Shown here piece by piece: positions 25,242 through 29,867 of a DNA stretch of 29,867 nucleotides. Both the position numbers and the translations under genes were made by a program. Where the stretch lies: contig NZ_JOGO01000072.1 of assembly GCF_000719475.1 (NCBI RefSeq), positions 1 to 29,867 on the forward strand, written 5' to 3'. Below the pieces are notes generated by a model. It did not search any database and was not told the DNA's origin. It saw nothing but the letters and a program-made list of their open reading frames with translations. Source of the DNA: Streptomyces sp. NRRL F-5630. GTDB taxonomy: Bacteria > Actinomycetota > Actinomycetes > Streptomycetales > Streptomycetaceae. Every line of letters starts with the position of its first letter. The stretch's first letter is position 1.

Positions 25242-25340
25242 ACCGCCGGTCGTTGCCGCCCTCACCCCCTGCCCCGTATCCCCGCCACGCGCCCCCCGTA
25301 CTATGACCACTCGGCGGCCCCACCCGGTCCGCCACCGCCA

Positions 25341-25437
25341 GACGGCGACATGGGAGGAAGCCCGGTGCGAATCCGGCGCGGTCCCGCCACTGTGAGCACG
25401 CGCTCCCCGCGCGTGTGAGTCAGGAACTCCCGCCGTC
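25341..25437 (+). promoter_or_regulatory. Cobalamin riboswitch controlling cobN
   Basis: A compact cobalamin aptamer. The outer stem pairs GACGGCG (25341-25347) with CGCCGTC (25431-25437). Inside are GGGAGGAAGCCCGGTG, GAATCCGGCGCGGTCCCGCC, ACTGTGAGC and GTGAGTCAGGAACTCCC, all diagnostic of the family. The cobN start is 48 nt downstream. A -10-like TACTAT at 25299-25304 could start the leader. Cobalamin binding should reduce cobN expression; no clear terminator follows, so control of translation is likelier. Confidence 0.96.
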
Positions 25438-25484
25438 CGAACACCGCCCGGGGCGTGGACACCCCGAGGAAGGGCCGACGCCGC

Positions 25485-28400
25485 ATGTTCCTGCTCCTGT
25501 CGACGTCCGACACGGACCTGCTCAGCGCCCGCGCCGCCGCGGGCCCGGTCCCGTACCGCTTCGCGAACCCCTCGCGGCTCGCGCTCGACGAGCTCCCCGC
25601 CCTCCTCGAAGGCGTCGACCTCGTCGTCGTACGGCTCCTCGGCGGCATCCGGGTCTGGCAGGAGGGGCTCGACCTGCTCCTCGCCGACGGCAGGCCCGTC
25701 GTCGTGCTCAGCGGCGAGCAGGCCCCCGACGCCCAGCTCATGGCCGCGTCCACCGTCCCGGTCGGCATCGCGGCCGAGGCCCATGCCTACCTCGCCCACG
25801 GCGGTCCCGCGAACCTCGAACACCTCGCCCGCTTCCTCTCCGACACCGTGCTCCTCACCGGGCACGGCTTCGACGCCCCCGCGCCCGCCCCCTCCTGGGG
25901 CCCCCTGGACCGCGTCCCGCGCACCACCACGGGCCCGGTCGTCGCGGTGCTCTACTACCGCGCCCACCACATGAGCGGCAACACCGGCTTCGTGGACGCC
26001 CTGTGCGAGGCGGTCGAGGACGCCGGGGCCCAGGCGCTCCCGCTCTACGTGGCCTCGCTGCGCACCCCCGAGGAGGGGCTCCTCGACACGCTCCGCACCG
26101 CCGACGTCCTCATCACCACCGTCCTCGCCGCGGGCGGCACGCGCCCGGCCGAGGCGAGCGCGGGCGGCGACGAGGAGGCGTGGGACGCGGGCGCGCTCGC
26201 CGGGCTCGACGTACCGATCCTCCAGGCCCTGTGCCTCACCGGCTCGCGCGCCGACTGGGAGGACAACGACGAGGGGGTCTCGCCGCTCGACGCCGCCAGC
26301 CAGATCGCCGTGCCCGAGTTCGACGGCCGCCTCATCACCGTTCCCTTCTCCTTCAAGGAGATCGACGCCGACGGCCTCCCCGCCTATGTCGCCGACCCCG
26401 AGCGCGCCGCGCGCGTCGCCGGGATCGCCGTGCGCCACGCCCGCCTGCGCCACATCCCCGCGCCCGACAAGCGCCTCGCGCTCGTCCTGTCCGCGTACCC
26501 CACCAAGCACTCCCGCATCGGCAACGCGGTCGGCCTCGACACCCCGGCGAGCGCCGTCGCGCTCCTGCGCCGCCTCCTCGCCGAGGGCTACGACTTCGGC
26601 ACCGAGCCCCTGCCCGGCGTGGAGTCCGGCGACGGCGACGAGCTGATCCGCGCGCTCATCGACGCGGGCGGGCACGACCAGGACTGGCTCACCGAGGACC
26701 AGCTCGCGGCCAACCCGGTCCGCATCCCCGCCGCCGACTACCGCCGCTGGTTCGCCACGCTCCCCGAGGAACTGCGCGGGGCCGTGGAGGAGCACTGGGG
26801 GCCCGCGCCCGGCGAGATGTTCGTCGACCGCTCCGCGAACCCCGAGGGCGACATCGTGCTCGCCGCACTCCGCTTCGGGAATCTCCTCGTCCTCATCCAG
26901 CCTCCGCGCGGCTTCGGCGAGAACCCCATCGCGATCTACCACGACCCCGACCTGCCCCCCTCGCACCACTACCTCGCCGCCTACCGCTGGATCGCCGCGC
27001 CGAGGAGCGAGGGCGGCTTCGGCGCCGACGCCATGGTGCACCTCGGCAAGCACGGCAACCTGGAGTGGCTGCCCGGCAAGAACGCCGGGCTCTCCGCCGC
27101 CTGCGGCCCCGACGCCGCGCTCGGCGACCTGCCCCTCGTCTACCCCTTCCTCGTCAACGACCCGGGCGAGGGCACGCAGGCCAAGCGCCGCGTCCACGCC
27201 ACCCTCGTCGACCACCTCGTGCCGCCGATGGCCCGCGCCGAGTCCTACGGGGACATCGCGCGCCTGGAGCAACTCCTCGACGAGCACGCGCAGATCGCCG
27301 CCATGGACCCCGCGAAGCTCCCCGCGATCCGCGCCCAGATCTGGACCCTCATCCAGGCCGCGCGCCTCGACCACGACCTCGGCCTCGACGACCGCCCCGA
27401 CGACGACGGCTTCGACGACTTCCTCCTCCACGTCGACGGCTGGCTCTGCGAGGTCAAGGACGCCCAGATCCGCGACGGCCTCCACGTTCTCGGCAAGGCC
27501 CCGGCCGGCACCGACCGGGTCAACCTCGTCCTCGCGATCCTCCGCGCCCGCCAGATCTGGGGCGGCACGCAGGCACTCCCCGGGCTGCGCGAGGCCCTCG
27601 GCCTCGACGAGTCCGCAGCGACCCTCGCGAGCGCGGACGCCGCCGAGGAGCGCGCCCGCGCGCTCGTCCAGGCGATGGAGGACGCGGGCTGGGACCCGGA
27701 GGCCGTGCCCGAGGACGAGAACGAGGACGTCCGCGCGGTCCTCGCCTTCGCCGCGCGCGAGGTGATCCCGCGCCTCGCGGCGACGACCGGTGAACTCGAC
27801 CACACGCTGCACGCCCTGCGCGGCGGGTTCGTCCCCGCCGGGCCCTCCGGCTCCCCGCTGCGCGGCCTCGTCAACGTCCTCCCGACCGGCCGCAACTTCT
27901 ACTCCGTGGACCCGAAGGCCGTCCCCTCGCGGCTCGCCTGGGAGACCGGGCAGGCGCTCGCGACCTCGCTCCTGGACCGCTACCGCGCCGACCACGGCGA
28001 GTGGCCCACCTCGGTCGGGCTCTCGCTGTGGGGCACGAGCGCGATGCGCACGGCCGGCGACGACATCGCCGAGGCCCTCGCCCTGCTCGGCGTCCGGCCC
28101 GTGTGGGACGACGCCTCGCGCCGCGTCACGGGGCTCGAAGCGATCCCGTACGAGGAACTGGGCCGCCCCCGCGTCGACGTCACCCTGCGCATCTCCGGCT
28201 TCTTCCGCGACGCCTTCCCGCACACGGTCGGCCTTCTCGACGACGCCGTCCGCCTCGCCGCCTCGCTCGACGAGCCCGAGGACGTCAACCACATCCGCGC
28301 CCACGTCCGGCGCGACGTGGCCGAGCACGGCGACGAGCGCCGCGCCACGACCCGCATCTTCGGCTCCCGGCCGGGCACGTATGGCGCGGGACTGCTCCAG

Positions 28401-29075
28401 CTCATCGACTCGCGCGACTGGCGCACCGACGCCGATCTCGCCGAGGTCTACACGGTGTGGGGCGGCTACGCGTACGGGCGCGGCCTCGAAGGGCGGCCCG
28501 CGCGCGAGGAGATGGAGACCGCCTACCGCAGGATCGCCGTCGCCGCCAAGAACACCGACACACGCGAGCACGACATCGCCGACTCGGACGACTACTTTCA
28601 GTACCACGGCGGCATGGTCGCCGCCGTGCGCGCGCTGCGCGGCACCGCGCCCGAGGCGTACATCGGCGACTCGACCCGCCCCGAGACGGTCCGCACCCGC
28701 ACCCTCGTCGAGGAGACCTCGCGCGTCTTCCGCGCCCGCGTCGTCAACCCCCGCTGGATCGAGGCGATGCGCCGCCACGGCTACAAGGGCGCCTTCGAAC
28801 TCGCCGCCACCGTGGACTACTTGTTCGGCTACGACGCGACGACGGGCGTCATCGCCGACTGGATGTACGACAAGCTCACCGAGACGTACGTCCTGGACGA
28901 GACGAACCGCGCCTTTCTCCAGGAGGCCAACCCCTGGGCCCTGCACGGCATCGCGGAACGTCTCCTGGAGGCCGAGTCGCGCGGCATGTGGGCCGAGCCG
29001 GACCCTGCGGTGCTCGACGCGCTGCGGCAGGTGTACCTGGAGACGGAGGGGGACCTGGAGGCCGGCGAGGGCTGA
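25485..29075 (+). CDS. cobN: Cobaltochelatase large subunit CobN
   Basis: A protein of about 1196 aa, the normal size for CobN/magnesium chelatase H-type subunits. It binds hydrogenobyrinate a,c-diamide and inserts cobalt in an ATP-driven complex with AAA+ partner subunits, which are not in this window. Recognisable features include YRAHHMSGNTGFVDAL in the N-terminal third, MVHLGKHGNLEW near 517-528, and GRNFYSVDPKAVPS followed by the C-terminal KNTDTREHDIADSDDYFQYH region. ATG 25485 has GAGGAAGGG upstream; an earlier in-frame GTG at 25455 lies just after the riboswitch without a good ribosome site. The gene is monocistronic here: riboswitch before it, hairpin terminator after it, and no cobO or cobB following. 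Confidence 0.96.
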   Translation: MFLLLSTSDTDLLSARAAAGPVPYRFANPSRLALDELPALLEGVDLVVVRLLGGIRVWQEGLDLLLADGRPVVVLSGEQAPDAQLMAASTVPVGIAAEAHAYLAHGGPANLEHLARFLSDTVLLTGHGFDAPAPAPSWGPLDRVPRTTTGPVVAVLYYRAHHMSGNTGFVDALCEAVEDAGAQALPLYVASLRTPEEGLLDTLRTADVLITTVLAAGGTRPAEASAGGDEEAWDAGALAGLDVPILQALCLTGSRADWEDNDEGVSPLDAASQIAVPEFDGRLITVPFSFKEIDADGLPAYVADPERAARVAGIAVRHARLRHIPAPDKRLALVLSAYPTKHSRIGNAVGLDTPASAVALLRRLLAEGYDFGTEPLPGVESGDGDELIRALIDAGGHDQDWLTEDQLAANPVRIPAADYRRWFATLPEELRGAVEEHWGPAPGEMFVDRSANPEGDIVLAALRFGNLLVLIQPPRGFGENPIAIYHDPDLPPSHHYLAAYRWIAAPRSEGGFGADAMVHLGKHGNLEWLPGKNAGLSAACGPDAALGDLPLVYPFLVNDPGEGTQAKRRVHATLVDHLVPPMARAESYGDIARLEQLLDEHAQIAAMDPAKLPAIRAQIWTLIQAARLDHDLGLDDRPDDDGFDDFLLHVDGWLCEVKDAQIRDGLHVLGKAPAGTDRVNLVLAILRARQIWGGTQALPGLREALGLDESAATLASADAAEERARALVQAMEDAGWDPEAVPEDENEDVRAVLAFAAREVIPRLAATTGELDHTLHALRGGFVPAGPSGSPLRGLVNVLPTGRNFYSVDPKAVPSRLAWETGQALATSLLDRYRADHGEWPTSVGLSLWGTSAMRTAGDDIAEALALLGVRPVWDDASRRVTGLEAIPYEELGRPRVDVTLRISGFFRDAFPHTVGLLDDAVRLAASLDEPEDVNHIRAHVRRDVAEHGDERRATTRIFGSRPGTYGAGLLQLIDSRDWRTDADLAEVYTVWGGYAYGRGLEGRPAREEMETAYRRIAVAAKNTDTREHDIADSDDYFQYHGGMVAAVRALRGTAPEAYIGDSTRPETVRTRTLVEETSRVFRARVVNPRWIEAMRRHGYKGAFELAATVDYLFGYDATTGVIADWMYDKLTETYVLDETNRAFLQEANPWALHGIAERLLEAESRGMWAEPDPAVLDALRQVYLETEGDLEAGEG

Positions 29076-29226
29076 GCGTGCCGCCCTCGGCGGCGGTTCC
29101 TCCGGGCGGGGGCGCGAGGCGTGGGGCGGGGGACACGCCGCCGCCCGGTGGACGGGTGGGGGAGCGGTGGTCGCCGTGGCCGGAAGGGCTCTCGTCGCGA
29201 GGGCTCGCGCGCGGTGACAGGCGGGC

Positions 29227-29251
29227 GCGGGCCCGGGTGCCCCGGGCCCGC
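29227..29251 (+). terminator. Terminator downstream of cobN
   Basis: Perfect 11-bp arms GCGGGCCCGGG (29227-29237) and CCCGGGCCCGC (29241-29251) enclose a 3-nt loop, 151 nt after the cobN stop. I see no gene in the 3' untranslated stretch 29076-29226. Confidence 0.8.
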
Positions 29252-29452
29252 ACGTCTCAAGCCGCCCCGTGCTCACGACCCGTTTCCTGACGCCCGGCAG
29301 GAGTGAGGGGCGCACGAGATCCGGGCTCGCGCGCAGGTCCCGAGCCCCGGCCGACCGGCTCCACGGCTCCGTCCGCAGCGCTGACCCCATGTCATCACGC
29401 CCCTCCGACCTGCGGTTTCCTCGCGGGTCCCGTTCGGAGGCTGGATTTACTA

Positions 29453-29471
29453 GGACGTCCAACTATATAGT
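29453..29471. promoter_or_regulatory. Adjacent palindromes in an AT-rich island
   Basis: GGACGTCC (29453-29460) and ACTATATAGT (29462-29471) are perfect palindromes separated by one base. They sit in the only markedly AT-rich patch of the right end. The second fits the CWATATWG core of NrdR boxes, but no partner box at the usual spacing is evident. A promoter with an operator is likely; the regulator is unknown. Confidence 0.5.
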
Positions 29472-29645
29472 CCGGGCAGGCCCGCGGTGCGGGGCTGCCG
29501 GCGCGATCCCGGCGCGGCCCCGCCTTCGGTACCGGGGAGCGACCCGTCGCGAGATTCGCGAGCCACGCACCGGCGCGCAGGGACGTCGGCGGGCACGCGG
29601 GGCGCGGTGAGCCGGGATCGATGACCGGCCGTGGGACGATCCGTG

Positions 29646-29681
29646 TTGTCCGCGTTATCCACGTTGTCCACGATGTCCACG
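29646..29681 (+). repeat. Four tandem 9-mers resembling DnaA boxes
   Basis: Head-to-tail units TTGTCCGCG, TTATCCACG, TTGTCCACG and ATGTCCACG have no spacers. Units 2 and 3 match the DnaA-box pattern TT(A/G)TCCACA at 8 of 9 positions. Since 9 is a multiple of 3, a coding repeat (Leu-Ser-Thr) in the frame that runs off the window is the alternative. Confidence 0.55.
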
Positions 29682-29700
29682 AGGGATGGAGCTGACACGT

Positions 29701-29775
29701 ATGGCACTCGTGCGCGCCCACCGGTCCGGCGGTCGCCCCACCCACCGGCCACGCCGCCACCGATCCCGGGCCTGA
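29701..29775 (+). CDS. Possible Arg-rich leader peptide ORF
   Basis: A 24-residue ORF begins at ATG 29701 and has the purine-rich GAGGGATGGAG 9 nt upstream. The predicted peptide has 8 Arg and 3 His, with RPRRHRSR near its end. It lies downstream of the palindrome island and could be a leader ORF for a gene beyond the window, but short Arg-rich frames arise readily in GC-rich DNA. Confidence 0.25.
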   Translation: MALVRAHRSGGRPTHRPRRHRSRA

Positions 29776-29867
29776 GACCCGCGCCGCGCGCGGCACCCCC
29801 GGCGGCCCCCGGCCCTACCGGACCGGACCCCTACCGCCCCCGCCGCGCCCCCGCGAGCCTTGCCCCC

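Larger units (their letters stand above)
29252..29867. other. Gene-poor right end of the window
   Basis: A 616-bp stretch with no convincing full-length gene. It holds an AT-rich palindrome island near 29453-29471, several hairpin-forming GC segments (for example GCAGGCCCGC / GCGGGGCTGC around 29476-29498), a tandem 9-bp array at 29646-29681, and a small ORF at 29701-29775. A frame from ATG 29673 is open to the window edge (65 codons, very Pro/Arg-rich) but has no ribosome site. The layout suggests a promoter and long leader for a gene beyond position 29867. Confidence 0.5.

Noticed and set aside
24894..29462. Minus-strand frame of 1522 codons opposite cobN
   Set aside because: It is a shadow of cobN caused by GC-rich third positions. 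The translation is low complexity with no domain, and it runs through the riboswitch and the cobN terminator.
29269..29610. Plus-strand frame of 113 codons in the right tail
   Set aside because: It spans the AT-rich palindrome island, has Arg-rich low-complexity content and no ribosome site, so it is more likely promoter and leader DNA.
1..29867. Mobile elements, CRISPR arrays, tRNA or rRNA genes
   Set aside because: No transposase, integrase, terminal inverted repeats, regularly spaced repeats with spacers, or recognisable stable RNA genes were seen by eye.

Overview
The window is high-GC actinobacterial chromosome, very probably Streptomyces or a close relative. The evidence is third-position G/C codon bias, frequent GTG starts, 4-nt start/stop overlaps, a CobI-CobJ fusion protein, a PrpR/RamB-type regulator, and aerobic (CobG/CobN) cobalamin synthesis. 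I see no insertion sequence, prophage, CRISPR array, tRNA or rRNA. All calls are from reading the sequence; no database search was run.

Layout. (1) 1-1730: the last codons of an unknown gene with a strong terminator, then two overlapping SAM-dependent methyltransferase genes. (2) 1839-8110: a catabolic locus. A leftward operon (MHS-type permease, dhaK, dhaL) is divergent from a rightward set (DapA-family lyase, FCD-type GntR regulator, 2-oxoglutarate-semialdehyde-type dehydrogenase). The same 14-bp palindrome lies in the divergent promoter and in front of the regulator gene, so this looks like one regulon. Its substrate is not obvious. (3) 8182-9177: a dNDP-hexose 4,6-dehydratase-like protein with Cys at the position of the usual catalytic Asp, immediately downstream of prpR. 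(4) 9200-14729: the methylcitrate (propionate) locus, with prpR divergent from prpD-prpB-prpC. A 21-codon ORF joins prpD to prpB. (5) 14823-17505: B12-independent methionine synthase metE behind a cobalamin riboswitch. (6) 17611-18648: a lone tsaD. (7) 18814-29075: aerobic cobalamin synthesis genes, cobL-cobM-cobK rightward, cobG-cobH-cobIJ leftward, and cobN rightward behind its own cobalamin riboswitch. (8) 29076-29867: a gene-poor tail with the cobN terminator, an AT-rich palindrome island, a tandem 9-bp array resembling DnaA boxes, and a possible small Arg-rich leader ORF.

How it works together. The right two thirds looks like a B12-economy neighbourhood. It makes the corrin ring (CobI, J, G, M, K, L, H, N). 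It also holds two routes that avoid B12 enzymes: MetE instead of MetH, and the methylcitrate cycle instead of methylmalonyl-CoA mutase. Riboswitches on metE and cobN would lower both when cobalamin is plentiful. The left part is an independent, locally regulated carbon-source locus that joins a triose/tetrulose-type kinase to a route ending in 2-oxoglutarate semialdehyde. It is the best candidate for an undescribed pathway.
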